DNA from: an uncultured Collinsella sp. | Lineage (GTDB): Bacteria; Actinomycetota; Coriobacteriia; Coriobacteriales; Coriobacteriaceae | Assembly: GCA_900539735.1 (NCBI GenBank) | Contig: UQDE01000007.1 | Coordinates: 4,626-68,625 of the forward strand | Direction of reading: 5' to 3' | Length of the DNA stretch: 64,000 nt | In this document: positions 17,211 through 25,889 of the stretch, in pieces | How positions within the stretch are numbered: the first letter of the stretch is position 1 | Layout: the number at the start of each line of letters is the position of its first letter | Translations under genes and position numbers: made by a program | Notes under the pieces: generated by a model | Databases searched by the model: none | Told to the model about the DNA's origin: nothing | What the model saw: only the letters and a program-made list of their open reading frames with translations

Positions 17211-17245
17211 ACCGATCTGCTGGCTTGAGCTTTCGATTGCTTTAG

Positions 17246-17273
17246 GGCGGGCGCTACGGCGTCCGCCTTTTTT
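17246..17273 (+). terminator. Intrinsic terminator of trpS
   Basis: GGCGGGCGCTACGGCGTCCGCC folds into a GC-rich hairpin directly followed by six T residues. Confidence 0.85.
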
Positions 17274-17322
17274 GGAGCCGGACCGCTTCGGCTCCGTCCA
17301 TCGCACCCCCCCTCGACAAACA

Positions 17323-17364
17323 GGAACAGGCCCGCCGGCAGCTAGTTGCCAGCGGGCCTGTTCC
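17323..17364. repeat. Palindrome GGAACAGGCCCGC...GCGGGCCTGTTCC
   Basis: The 13-bp arms are perfect inverted copies, and an inner GGCA/TGCC pair extends the stem. There is no T run on either side, so it is not a simple terminator. Confidence 0.6.
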
Positions 17365-17548
17365 CGAAGTACACCGTTGAATCGCACAGAGGGGAGGAAT
17401 GCGAATCAAACTCAACAGGGCAGGCTTTTTCATCGCCTATTGCCTGCTCCGTTGCTGAAACCAATATAGTTCACCGTGGTTTACTTTCTGACGGCAAAGT
17501 ACGCCACCACACCTTCTCCATAAGTTAGCTCTGGTAAACCTACAGCGT

Positions 17549-17589
17549 AAAACCACCACAAAGGGGACAGGCGCCTTTGTGGTGGTTTT
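17549..17589. repeat. R1 hairpin repeat, copy 3
   Basis: AAAACCACCACAAAGG, a loop with GGACAGGCG and CCTTTGTGGTGGTTTT. It lies at the 3' side of the alkyltransferase gene and could terminate it. Confidence 0.85.
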
Positions 17590-17605
17590 CGCCACGGCAG
17601 AACCG

Positions 17606-17926
17606 CTAGAGCCCGGCAGGCCAGCGACAGGCGGCCAAGTCGACGTGCATGTCGTCCTTAAACGCCACACCTTCCCCTAGCAAAAGCTCACGTTGAGCAT
17701 CGGGACCGCCAAAAGCGAAGCCCTCGCATATGTGCCCGTCGGCAAACACCACGCGGTGACAGGGAATCTCGCCGGGGCGCGGATTACTATGCAGGGCATA
17801 CCCCACGTACCGCGCACTTCGTGGACGACCGGCAAGCAGCGCCACCTGGCCATACGTGGCGACCATCCCCTCGGGGATCTGCTCGACCACCTCGTACACC
17901 CGTTCAAAAAAGCCCTCAGACGCCAT
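17606..17926 (-). CDS. O6-alkylguanine-DNA alkyltransferase-like protein (single catalytic domain)
   Basis: The 106-residue protein is only the C-terminal MGMT domain: a helix-turn-helix (EGMVATYGQVALLAG with PRSARYVGYAL) and the active site PCHRVV with Cys56. Because the acceptor Cys is present, it should remove alkyl groups suicidally, unlike ATL proteins where Trp replaces Cys. The N-terminal domain found in Ogt and Ada is missing, as in many short actinobacterial homologues. ATG 17926 has a GGGAG site, and the longer upstream frame lacks one. R1 hairpins lie at both ends. Confidence 0.85.
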   Translation of the reverse strand: MASEGFFERVYEVVEQIPEGMVATYGQVALLAGRPRSARYVGYALHSNPRPGEIPCHRVVFADGHICEGFAFGGPDAQRELLLGEGVAFKDDMHVDLAACRWPAGL

Positions 17927-17954
17927 TGCTCGCTCCCTTCCACCCGGAAAAGCA

Positions 17955-17995
17955 TAAACCACCACAAAGGTGCCTGTCCCCTTTGTGGTGGTTTA
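17955..17995. repeat. R1 hairpin repeat, copy 4 (inverted)
   Basis: TAAACCACCACAAAGG, a TGCCTGTCCC loop and CTTTGTGGTGGTTTA. The loop is the reverse complement of that in copies 1-3. It sits between the alkyltransferase and degV genes. Confidence 0.85.
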
Positions 17996-18006
17996 TGGCA
18001 GGTCGG

Positions 18007-18861
18007 TTAGTTGGCGGGCTGGAAGAAGGCTACGGCGACGGCGCCGGGGCCTACGTGGGTGCCGATGGTGGCGCCGATGGTGTGAACGGGCAACTCGCCC
18101 TCGGTGTGGCCAGCCCACAGTGCCGCGCTGTCCTCGACATACTTCTTGAGCACCGCATCCGAAAGGCCCGTATAGCCCAGCGCCAGCGGCATGGAAAAGT
18201 CGATGCCGCCTGACTTTTCGACCTTTTGGTTCAGCAGGTTGCGGCCGTTCTTGGAACCGCGCGCCTTGCCCAACTGCACGATAAGGCCGTCCTCGACAGC
18301 CACCACGGGCTTCACGTTGAGCAGCGTGCCCACGGCGCCGGCCGCAGCAGATAGACGACCGCCGCGAACCAGGTACTCCAGCGTCTCGAGCAGGCCGATG
18401 ACGACCACGCGGTCACGGACGGCCTCGACGGCCGCCGCGATCTGGGCCGCACTACGGCCCTCGTCCACCAGGCGCAGGGCATACTCGACCAGGACACGCT
18501 CACCCAGAGTGACGTTGTTGCTATCCACCACGTACACGTCGCCGCCCGGCGCCTCGGCAAGTGCGGTACGGGCACTCTGATTGGTGCCCGAAAGCTTAGC
18601 GCCCACGGTAATAATCACAGCCTCATCGCCGGCATCACGCGCCTCGGCAATAGCCTGCGAAAACGCGTACGGGTTGACCTGGCCGGTCTTGGGCAGCACA
18701 TCGCGCTCCACGAGCATCTCGTAAAAGCGCTGGTGATCGATGTCGACGCCATCCATGTACACATCGGTGCCAAAGGTGACGGACAGCGGCAGAACACGCA
18801 GAGCGGGGTGCTCAGCCGGCGACATATCGCTCGCGGAATCGGTAATAATACGAATGGACAT
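18007..18861 (-). CDS. DegV family fatty-acid-binding protein
   Basis: DegV/FakB proteins bind a fatty acid and present it to the FakA kinase in exogenous fatty-acid use. The 284-residue protein begins with IRIITDSASDMSP, continues with KTGQVNPYAFSQAI and the DSNNVTLG strand, and ends with GTHVGPGAVAVAFF, all family signatures. ATG 18861 follows an AAAGGA site; the 35-codon upstream extension is rejected. A second DegV gene lies at 56.3 kb, so at least two fatty-acid carriers may exist. It is transcribed in the same direction as the MarR gene upstream and could be in its operon. Confidence 0.92.
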   Translation of the reverse strand: MSIRIITDSASDMSPAEHPALRVLPLSVTFGTDVYMDGVDIDHQRFYEMLVERDVLPKTGQVNPYAFSQAIAEARDAGDEAVIITVGAKLSGTNQSARTALAEAPGGDVYVVDSNNVTLGERVLVEYALRLVDEGRSAAQIAAAVEAVRDRVVVIGLLETLEYLVRGGRLSAAAGAVGTLLNVKPVVAVEDGLIVQLGKARGSKNGRNLLNQKVEKSGGIDFSMPLALGYTGLSDAVLKKYVEDSAALWAGHTEGELPVHTIGATIGTHVGPGAVAVAFFQPAN

Positions 18862-18980
18862 AGCGAATCCTTTCTTTCGCGGACCTCTCGCGGGGAATTT
18901 TGACAGCAATGCCCCGGCACGGCATACGCACTCAAACGGGACTATGCAGTTGTTAATTGGAAGCAAATGCCTTGGCGGCC

Positions 18981-19430
18981 TTAGATCTCGCGCAGGGTGT
19001 TGAGAATCGTGCGCAGCGACGCATACATCTGCTCGCGCTGCTCCACACCCATAGCCTTACCGGTGGTATCGAGCACCTCGCGAATGATGCGGTCCGCCTC
19101 GCTCATGCTCTCGCCGCCCAGAGCGGTCAGGCGCACCGGAGCACGATACTTAACGGCGGCATCGCCCGAATCATCGACCTCGACGTAGCCACCCTCCTCC
19201 AGATGCGCCAGCGTACGCGAGACGGCGGCGCGGGTCACGCCTGCCATGCGAGCCAGGTCGGCGCCAGTCAGGCCGTCCTTGCTGCGCTCAAGATAGTACA
19301 GGCACATAACGTCGGAGCCCTTGAGACCCAGCCTTGCGCCCTCAGACGTCTTAATGCGCTGGATCTCCTTGTAGAGTCCGCTGATCAGTCCGACAAAGTC
19401 CTCGAAACGTGTCTCGTCGCTCTGCTGCAT
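18981..19430 (-). CDS. MarR-family transcription regulator
   Basis: This 149-residue protein has the MarR winged helix-turn-helix: LKGSDVMCLYYLERSKDGLTGADLARMAGVTRAAVSRTLAHLEEGGYVEVDD, with helical dimerisation segments at both ends. MarR proteins usually repress neighbouring genes and release DNA on binding a phenolic, fatty-acid or other small ligand. It lies just upstream of and co-oriented with degV (about 120 bases apart), which suggests control of lipid use, although that is inference. A GAAAGGCGG site precedes the ATG. Confidence 0.88.
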   Translation of the reverse strand: MQQSDETRFEDFVGLISGLYKEIQRIKTSEGARLGLKGSDVMCLYYLERSKDGLTGADLARMAGVTRAAVSRTLAHLEEGGYVEVDDSGDAAVKYRAPVRLTALGGESMSEADRIIREVLDTTGKAMGVEQREQMYASLRTILNTLREI

Positions 19431-19533
19431 GGGAGACGACCGCCTTTCGCTTGCATAATGCTAACGGGTAAACATCTTAGCCGTACTTAACGGCCGGCAG
19501 CCCTGCACGCCCTATTTGTTAACCCATCAACAT

Positions 19534-19574
19534 AAAAACCACCACAAAGAGGACAGGCACCTTTGTGGTGGTTT
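19534..19574. repeat. R1 hairpin repeat, copy 5
   Basis: AAAACCACCACAAAGA, a GGACAGGCA loop and CCTTTGTGGTGGTTT. One arm base differs (AAAGA for AAAGG). Confidence 0.8.
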
Positions 19575-19603
19575 GGGCCGGCGAACATGATCCGCAGGCG
19601 TCG

Positions 19604-20323
19604 CTACAGCTCCACGCAGGGATTGTCGCGGGTCACAAGCGTCTTAACGACAACCGTAGCGCCCAGATAACGCTCGAGCAACTCGGCGAGACGATCAACG
19701 GCAGCCTGGCAATCCCCCATCCGCTCGGGCTCCACGCACTCAATCGCCAGGAACGCATCGGCCGAATCATCGGACAGCGCCGTTCGAACGCCGTCGCGCC
19801 AGTTCCAGCAGCGGCACACGGCGCCCGCATCATCGATGTAGGCGAGCTCGCCGGGCAGCGTCGGATCGTCCGCCTCCTCGCCAAGCGGCCAGAACGCATC
19901 GCCACCGTCGGTCACCTTCAGGCGAAGGTCTCCCTCGATCGCATGTAGGTCCTCGCCTCCGACGGGCAGCGCGTAGGTCAACGACACCGTGTTGTAGATG
20001 TCCACCGCGGGCGCAATGTGGCCCACCGGCTTGCCTTTGAGCACGCGTTTGAGCAGGTTCTCGATTGAGCAACGCGCGCCCTTTTTGGTCTTGAACAGAC
20101 GATAGGCCTCGCGCCATGCCTTGACCGGTGCGTTCTCGCTGATAGTATCGCTGGTCAGATGACGCTCCGCATCGATATTGGCGCGGTCGAGCAACGCCGC
20201 AATCGCATCCACGTCCTCTTGAGGAATCTGAGCCGTGGGCTTCATGCCCTCCACGACCACAACACCGACCGCTGCCTGCGGAAACAGCTCCCAGAATGAA
20301 TCCTCGGCAATAAAGCTCTTCAT
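19604..20323 (-). CDS. B3/B4 tRNA-binding-domain protein (PheT B3_4-like)
   Basis: The 239-residue protein resembles the stand-alone B3/B4 domain of the phenylalanyl-tRNA synthetase beta subunit (COG3382-type). Supporting segments are VKAWREAYRLFKTKKGARCSIENLLKRVLKGKPV, PAVDIYNTVSLTYALPVGGEDL and the terminal duplicated-looking AVDRLAELLERYLGATVV. Stand-alone members may edit or bind misacylated tRNA, but the function is not settled. ATG 20323 has a GGGAGA site; the frame opens five codons earlier without one. Confidence 0.75.
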   Translation of the reverse strand: MKSFIAEDSFWELFPQAAVGVVVVEGMKPTAQIPQEDVDAIAALLDRANIDAERHLTSDTISENAPVKAWREAYRLFKTKKGARCSIENLLKRVLKGKPVGHIAPAVDIYNTVSLTYALPVGGEDLHAIEGDLRLKVTDGGDAFWPLGEEADDPTLPGELAYIDDAGAVCRCWNWRDGVRTALSDDSADAFLAIECVEPERMGDCQAAVDRLAELLERYLGATVVVKTLVTRDNPCVEL

Positions 20324-20494
20324 ACGCTCTCCCTTCATTGTGCGCGCCCGAGTGAGGGCGCCTAAACAAAAAGCGCCCTCACAACGGCCACCTTCAAAGT
20401 CCTACGGTGCCGTCACAAGAACGCTTGCGCTGTCCCCATCCGGAGAAGGGGACGATATGTCAGGCGTATTGTAACCCGAGTCATCCACACGAGC

Positions 20495-20531
20495 AAAACC
20501 ACCACAAAGGTGCCTGTCCCCTTTGTGGTGG
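20495..20531. repeat. R1 hairpin repeat, copy 6 (inverted)
   Basis: AAAACCACCACAAAGG, a TGCCTGTCCC loop and CTTTGTGGTGG. It lies just beyond the pckA stop codon on the minus strand. Confidence 0.85.
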
Positions 20532-20550
20532 ATATGGACTAACGGCGAAG

Positions 20551-22221
20551 CTAGTGGCGGAGTCCCAGCAGGCCGCGGCCGCGATGACGGGCCTCGGCGG
20601 ACACCTGGGCGTGCGGGCCGGCGGCTTTGACGGACTCGGGCAGGTGCGAGTACTTCTTCTCGAAGTTCTCCTCGAACATCACCGCCAGGTTGTGCGCGGC
20701 CTCGTCGTAGCGCGCGGTGCTCTGCCAGTATTGGCGCGGCACCAGGATGCCATCGGGCACGCCGTGGCACGTCGTGGGAATGTCGACGTTAAAGATGTCG
20801 TCGTGCACGAACTCGCTATCCTCGATGGTGCCGTCGAGGGCGCGTGCGACCAGCGAGCGCGTGTAGGCCAGCTCGATGCGATGACCCACGCCGTAGCCGC
20901 CGCCAATCCAGCCGGTGTTGACCAGGTACACGCGTGTGCGGCCGTCGGCAATGCGCTCGCCAAGCATCTTGGCGTAAACCATGGGGTCGAGCGGCATAAA
21001 CGGCTCGCCGAACAGCGAAGAGAACGTGGGCGTGGGCTCGGTGACGCCGACCTCGGTGCCGGGAATCTTAGCCGTAAAGCCCGTCACAAAGTGGTACATG
21101 GCGGCATCGGCCGTCAGGCGCGAGATGGGCGGCAGCACGCCAAAGGCGTCGCAGGTCAAAAACAGCACGACGCTCGGAGTGGTGCCCATGCCCTTAGTCC
21201 ACGCGTTAGGAATGTGCTCCACGGGATAGGCCACGCGCGTGTTGTGCGTGATCGAGATGTCGTCGTAGTTGGGCTTGCGGTTCTCGTCGAGCACCACGTT
21301 TTCGCAAATGGCGCCAAAACGGACGGCGTTGAAGATCTCGGGCTCGTGGAAGGCGTCCAAGCCCTCGCATTTTGCGTAGCAGCCACCCTCGATGTTGAAG
21401 ATGCCCATGTCGGACCAGCCGTGCTCGTCGTCGCCGATCAGCAGGCGCGTGGGGTTGGCAGAAAGCGTGGTCTTGCCCGTGCCGGACAGGCCAAAGAACA
21501 CGGCAGTCTCGTGCGTGACGGGATCCATGCTGGCCGAGCAGTGCATGGGCAGCACGTCATCCTCGACGGGCAGCAGATAGTTCATGACACTGAAGATGGA
21601 CTTTTTGATTTCGCCGGAGTAGCCGGTACCCGCGACCAAAATCACGCGCTCCTGGAAGTTGATGACCACGGCGGCGCTGGAGTTGAGGCCCTTGATGGCA
21701 GGGTCGCACTGGTAGCCGGGTGCCGCGAGCACGCAGAAGTCGGGCTCGCCGGTGCGCGCGATTTCACGGGCGAGCGGACGGGCGAGCATTTGCTTAATGA
21801 AGAGTGCCTGGCTGGCACGCTCGCAGGCAACAAGCAGGCGACGCGTGTGGTTGCGGTCGGCGCCCGCCATGCCGCGCGTGACGAACACGTCGCGCTCGTT
21901 GAGATAGTCGACGATGCCGGCCTTGATGGCCTCATAGCTCTCGACGGACAGCGGGCGGTTGACCGCACCCCAGGCGATCTTGTCGTGAACATCGGGGGTG
22001 TCAACGATAAAACGATCGTTGGGCGAACGACCAGTGCGCTCCCCCGTCTCGATCACCAGCGCGCCGTTGGATGCCATGCGGCCTTCTTCGCGGCGGATGG
22101 CGTGCTCGACGAGCTCCGCGGCGGGTAGATCGACCAGCAGACGGGGTTGATTCTCGGCGGGATCTTCAACGAGTGTAATACCAAAGTTGGACAAAACTTC
22201 TGCAGGGGTAACACCAGGCAT
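20551..22221 (-). CDS. pckA: Phosphoenolpyruvate carboxykinase (ATP)
   Basis: This enzyme interconverts oxaloacetate plus ATP with PEP, CO2 and ADP; in anaerobes it often runs toward oxaloacetate for succinate formation. The 556-residue protein carries the kinase P-loop GLSGTGKTTLSANPTR near residue 250, the metal-binding LIGDDEHGWSD, the RTGRSPNDRFIVD substrate motif and the C-terminal IELAYTRSLV region. An AAAGGAGG site precedes ATG 22221. The long upstream frame is not coding. A lactate permease follows upstream on the same strand, suggesting a C3/C4 acid metabolic region. Confidence 0.96.
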   Translation of the reverse strand: MPGVTPAEVLSNFGITLVEDPAENQPRLLVDLPAAELVEHAIRREEGRMASNGALVIETGERTGRSPNDRFIVDTPDVHDKIAWGAVNRPLSVESYEAIKAGIVDYLNERDVFVTRGMAGADRNHTRRLLVACERASQALFIKQMLARPLAREIARTGEPDFCVLAAPGYQCDPAIKGLNSSAAVVINFQERVILVAGTGYSGEIKKSIFSVMNYLLPVEDDVLPMHCSASMDPVTHETAVFFGLSGTGKTTLSANPTRLLIGDDEHGWSDMGIFNIEGGCYAKCEGLDAFHEPEIFNAVRFGAICENVVLDENRKPNYDDISITHNTRVAYPVEHIPNAWTKGMGTTPSVVLFLTCDAFGVLPPISRLTADAAMYHFVTGFTAKIPGTEVGVTEPTPTFSSLFGEPFMPLDPMVYAKMLGERIADGRTRVYLVNTGWIGGGYGVGHRIELAYTRSLVARALDGTIEDSEFVHDDIFNVDIPTTCHGVPDGILVPRQYWQSTARYDEAAHNLAVMFEENFEKKYSHLPESVKAAGPHAQVSAEARHRGRGLLGLRH

Positions 22222-22360
22222 GGGGCCTCCTTTAAAAACGCGACACGTGGACGCGGCGCGCACTTTACTCACGTAAAGCCCGTTGTACCCGATATGCAAA
22301 AACGTTTTTGCGACAAGGGCGGCAAGCCCGCCCAACGGTCAAAAATCGCAGGCAAGCGGC

Positions 22361-22499
22361 CTAGTCATTGGGGACGTTTTTAAACGCCTAGTCATTGGGG
22401 ACACTCTTGAACAGGCAACATTCAAGGAGTGTCCTCGGATGCCGGCACTTAGGGACGTTCCCAAAGTGCCGGCACATAAGGAACGTCCCTAAGTGCCGA
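22361..22499. repeat. Repeat family R3 tract, longest copy
   Basis: CTAGTCATTGGGGACGTTTTTAAACG-type and CTAGTCATTGGGGACACTCTTG-type blocks are followed by GGAGTGTCCTCGGATGCCGG, GGGACGTTCCCAAAGTGCCG and GGAACGTCCCTAAGTGCCG blocks. The tract touches the lactate permease stop codon. Confidence 0.65.
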
Positions 22500-24071
22500 C
22501 TACAGCGGCAGGTTTTGGCCGAGTATGGCTATGGCGCTCATGAGGACCAGCATGCCGGCAGCGTAGGGTAGCACCGCGCCCAGGAGTTCGGCATCCTTAC
22601 CGCGCACGTGCACGGCGGCAAGACCAATGGCGAGGGTCTGCGGCGAGATCATCTTGCCGGCGGCAACGCCAAGCGCGTTCAGCGCAACCATCCAGTAGTC
22701 ACTCACGCCCAGCGCGGTGGCAGCCTGGCTCTGGATGGGGCCAAACAGCATGCCCGAGGACGTGCCCGAACCGGTCACGAAAGCACCGACCGCACCAATC
22801 CACGGAGCCAGAATCGGGTACAGACCGCCAGCGACCGCAATGCAAAATGCGCTGATCGACGAAATCATGCCGGCATAGCCCATCACCTTGGCGCAGCCCA
22901 GCACCGAAAGCATGGTGATAACCGTCGGCATCATCTGCTTCACAGTCGCGGCCAGCACCTCGCCCATCATGCGCGGCGAAGCGCCCTGAATGGCACCGCC
23001 GACAAACGCCGCCAGGAAAATCCAGACGCCTGGCGTGTTGATCCACGAAAACGTAAGCATACCGGGATTCTCACCGCAATACACCTGCACATGGCTCGCA
23101 AACGGCGCGAGCGCAGCATGTACAGCGGGCACCAGGTTGGACGTACCCAGCAGCAGTACAAAAATCAGAATGAAGCACGACCAGGCCGAAAGCGCCGATT
23201 TAACGGTGAGCTGTTCGCCGGCCTCGATATTCATATGGAAGCGTGCGTCCAGATGCCCCGACTTCTCGGCACGCATGGCAAGCGCAGCTGTCAGCGCGAG
23301 CGAAACGATGGATCCTACGACCACGGCCAGCTCGGGGCCCACAAACATGGCAACGACCAGAGCCGCGCCGACAAACGACACGCCGGAGAGCAACGCCACG
23401 CCGGCAACACCGTGCAGACGCTCGCCCACACTCGCGGCATTGCCCTGGTCATCGGCAACACGGCCCGCAACCAGCACAATAAATAGCGGCATCACCACAA
23501 AGAACGGTGCGAGCTGCACCAGCTGAACGGTCGCTAGGTGAAGGGAATCCAAACCCACCAGGTCGGCAACGGACACCGTGGGGATGCCGATGGAGCCGTA
23601 GGGCGTGGGCACGCCGTTGGCCAGCAGGCAGATGAGCACGGCAGGCACGGCCTCAAAGCCCAGGCCCGCGAGCATGCCGGCGGGAATGGCGACAGCGGTA
23701 CCGAAGCCGGCCATGCCCTCCATAAAGCCACCGAAGCACCAAGCCACGAGCAGCGCCAGCAGACGGCGGTCGCTGCTGATGGAGGTGATCATGCTGCCGA
23801 TCACGTCCATGGCGCCCGTACGAACGCACAGGTTATACGTGAACACCGCGGCGATGATCACCAGGACGATGGGCCACAGAGCCATCAAAAAACCTTCGAG
23901 CGAGGCGGTCGCGATCTGCGCTGCCGGCAGGTGCCACCATGCGAAGGCAAGCAAGCACGAAAGGACAAACGATCCGATAGCGGCCTTCCAAGCTGGCCAT
24001 TTAAAGCACAGCAGCATCACGACCAGCCAAATAATCGGCACAAGAGCCAGTAAGAATGCGGCGACGTCCAT
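22500..24071 (-). CDS. L-lactate permease family transporter
   Basis: This 523-residue integral membrane protein belongs to the LctP/LldP family, which moves L-lactate or glycolate with protons. Family signatures include ALWPIVLVIIAAVFTYNLCVRTGAMDVI, GFMEGMAGFGTAVAIPAGML and the C-terminal GSGTSSGMLFGPIQSQAA. About 13-14 hydrophobic helices are visible. An AAGGAG site precedes ATG 24071. It neighbours pckA and could supply or export lactate, but the direction cannot be read from sequence. The 3' end abuts the R3 tract. Confidence 0.92.
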   Translation of the reverse strand: MDVAAFLLALVPIIWLVVMLLCFKWPAWKAAIGSFVLSCLLAFAWWHLPAAQIATASLEGFLMALWPIVLVIIAAVFTYNLCVRTGAMDVIGSMITSISSDRRLLALLVAWCFGGFMEGMAGFGTAVAIPAGMLAGLGFEAVPAVLICLLANGVPTPYGSIGIPTVSVADLVGLDSLHLATVQLVQLAPFFVVMPLFIVLVAGRVADDQGNAASVGERLHGVAGVALLSGVSFVGAALVVAMFVGPELAVVVGSIVSLALTAALAMRAEKSGHLDARFHMNIEAGEQLTVKSALSAWSCFILIFVLLLGTSNLVPAVHAALAPFASHVQVYCGENPGMLTFSWINTPGVWIFLAAFVGGAIQGASPRMMGEVLAATVKQMMPTVITMLSVLGCAKVMGYAGMISSISAFCIAVAGGLYPILAPWIGAVGAFVTGSGTSSGMLFGPIQSQAATALGVSDYWMVALNALGVAAGKMISPQTLAIGLAAVHVRGKDAELLGAVLPYAAGMLVLMSAIAILGQNLPL

Positions 24072-24251
24072 AGGTAGAAGCTCCTTGGTACCGCATGGGC
24101 GGCATCGGGGGTGTCACAAAACTTCAACAGGATACCGCACGTTTACCGACAAATTACAGCCGCCCGCCGAAATTATTGAACAATCCGTTCAAAAACACGA
24201 ACGAACACCGTCGCGTCTATACTAAAGCGCAGCAATAGAAAGGACTCCGCT

Positions 24252-25832
24252 TTGAGCATCACGCCCCTCGATAGCATTCGCCGCGCCATCGCCCGCCGCA
24301 ACGGCGTCTCCAACCCCGCTGCATCGAGAGACGGCGCCGCGAAGGCCCAGGGCGGCCGCATCGAGAACGGCCTCTTCCCTGCCTCGCACACTGCCGAGGA
24401 ACTCGCACGCATCCAAGAGCTGAGTCAGCGCAACGCCGGCGGGCCCGATAGCAGCCAAGCCACACGTCGCCGGCGCGAACGCGATCGCAAGCCCGGCCCC
24501 GTCCGCCGCATGGTCAACGCTTGGTGGAACCGTCTGCTCGGCGCCGTCTACGGCGGCGGCTTCTCCATGCAGGAAGCGGAATACGAGGAGCACGCCACCA
24601 GTCGCGACTATCTTTGGAACACCCTGGGCACCGCCGTATGGGGCATGGCGTTTCCGCTGCTCACCATTGTGTCGACGCAGCTCGTGGGCGCCGAGGAGGC
24701 CGGCAAGTTCTCCATCGCCTTTGTTACCGGCACGCTCATCATGATCGCGTGCAACTACGGCGTGCGCAACTTTCAGGTCTCGGACATCGACGAAAAAACC
24801 TCCTTCGCCTCCTACCAGCTCAACCGTTGGCTTTGCGGAGCGCTCGCACTAGGCTGCGGCCTCACGTACAGCAGCGCACGCGGCTACGATGCGCAGATGG
24901 CCACGATCGGCCTGGGCGTCTACCTCTATAAGGTGATCGACGGCATCGCCGACGTGTACGAGGGCCGCCTGCAGCAGGCCGACAAGCTCTATTTGGCCGG
25001 CATGAGCCAAACGCTGCGTTCCGCCGGCGTCATCGCGGTCTTTAGCGTGGCACTGTTCCTCACGCGCAGCATGCCCATCGCGGCCATGGCCATGGGCATC
25101 GCCGCGATTGCCTCGCTCGTGCTGGTCACCGCCCCGCTCGCCCTGCTCGAGACCGAAAAATCACGCCGCATGAGCCTGCGCGAGGCTGGCCACCTGTTTA
25201 TCCAGTGCGCCCCGCTCTTTGGCGCACTGTTCCTGTTTAACCTTATCGAGAGCATGCCCAAGTTCGTGATGGAAGGCGCGCTGGCCTACAAGTATCAGCT
25301 GTACTTTAATGCCCTGTTCTTTCCGGCGCAGGGAATTTTGTTGAGCATTGGATTTATCTATAAACCGCAGCTCCTGCGTCTGTCGAGCATTTGGGCGAAT
25401 CCGCGCAAGCGTCGCCGCTTTGACCTGATTATTGTTGCCGTTATGGCGCTGATCGTGGTCATCACCGGCGTGTGCGCCGCATTTATGGCAGGTCCCGGTA
25501 TTCCCCTCATGAGCTTTATGTACGGTCTCAGCTTTGAACGCTACCGTACGCTGGCGCTGCTGATGGTCGTCGCCGGCGGCGTCACCGCGGCCATCGACTT
25601 TATCTACGCCATCATCACGGTGCTGCGCCACGCTGGAGACGTCACCAAGATCTACCTGATCTGCTTTGCCGTGAGCGTGGTGCTCCCGGTGATTCTGATC
25701 AATCTGCTCGGCCTGATGGGCGCCGTCGTGAGCTACCTAGCCATCATGGCCCTACTGCTGGTACTGTTGATTATCGAGTACGCCCACATCCGCCAACGCA
25801 TAGAGAGGGACCGAAATCCGTACGGCGCCTAA
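24252..25832 (+). CDS. Polysaccharide flippase-like membrane protein (MATE/MVF superfamily)
   Basis: The 526-residue protein has a ~110-residue Arg- and Ala-rich cytosolic N-terminus followed by about 12-14 transmembrane helices. Segments such as WGMAFPLLTIVSTQLVGAEEAGKFSIAFVTGTLI, YGVRNFQVSDI and LYLAGMSQTLRSAGVIAVFSVALF resemble Wzx-type lipid-linked oligosaccharide flippases. The start is TTG at 24252 with an AAAGGA site. It is divergent from the lactate permease. No glycosyltransferase cluster is adjacent, so its substrate is unknown. The extended N-terminus is unusual for the family. Confidence 0.78.
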   Translation: MSITPLDSIRRAIARRNGVSNPAASRDGAAKAQGGRIENGLFPASHTAEELARIQELSQRNAGGPDSSQATRRRRERDRKPGPVRRMVNAWWNRLLGAVYGGGFSMQEAEYEEHATSRDYLWNTLGTAVWGMAFPLLTIVSTQLVGAEEAGKFSIAFVTGTLIMIACNYGVRNFQVSDIDEKTSFASYQLNRWLCGALALGCGLTYSSARGYDAQMATIGLGVYLYKVIDGIADVYEGRLQQADKLYLAGMSQTLRSAGVIAVFSVALFLTRSMPIAAMAMGIAAIASLVLVTAPLALLETEKSRRMSLREAGHLFIQCAPLFGALFLFNLIESMPKFVMEGALAYKYQLYFNALFFPAQGILLSIGFIYKPQLLRLSSIWANPRKRRRFDLIIVAVMALIVVITGVCAAFMAGPGIPLMSFMYGLSFERYRTLALLMVVAGGVTAAIDFIYAIITVLRHAGDVTKIYLICFAVSVVLPVILINLLGLMGAVVSYLAIMALLLVLLIIEYAHIRQRIERDRNPYGA

Positions 25833-25889
25833 TTCGAATCAATTTGAAGAAAAGAAACGTCGATGTTTTGGCACCAACCTCTTGCGCCG

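Larger units (their letters stand above)
17211..17605. other. Intergenic region with terminator, palindrome and R1 repeat
   Basis: This 395-base gap between convergent trpS and the alkyltransferase gene contains the trpS terminator, a 13-bp-arm palindrome and R1 copy 3. No gene is supported in between. Confidence 0.6.

Noticed and set aside
20407..22128. 573-codon open frame opposite pckA
   Set aside because: This is the antisense shadow of pckA, with no conserved domain.
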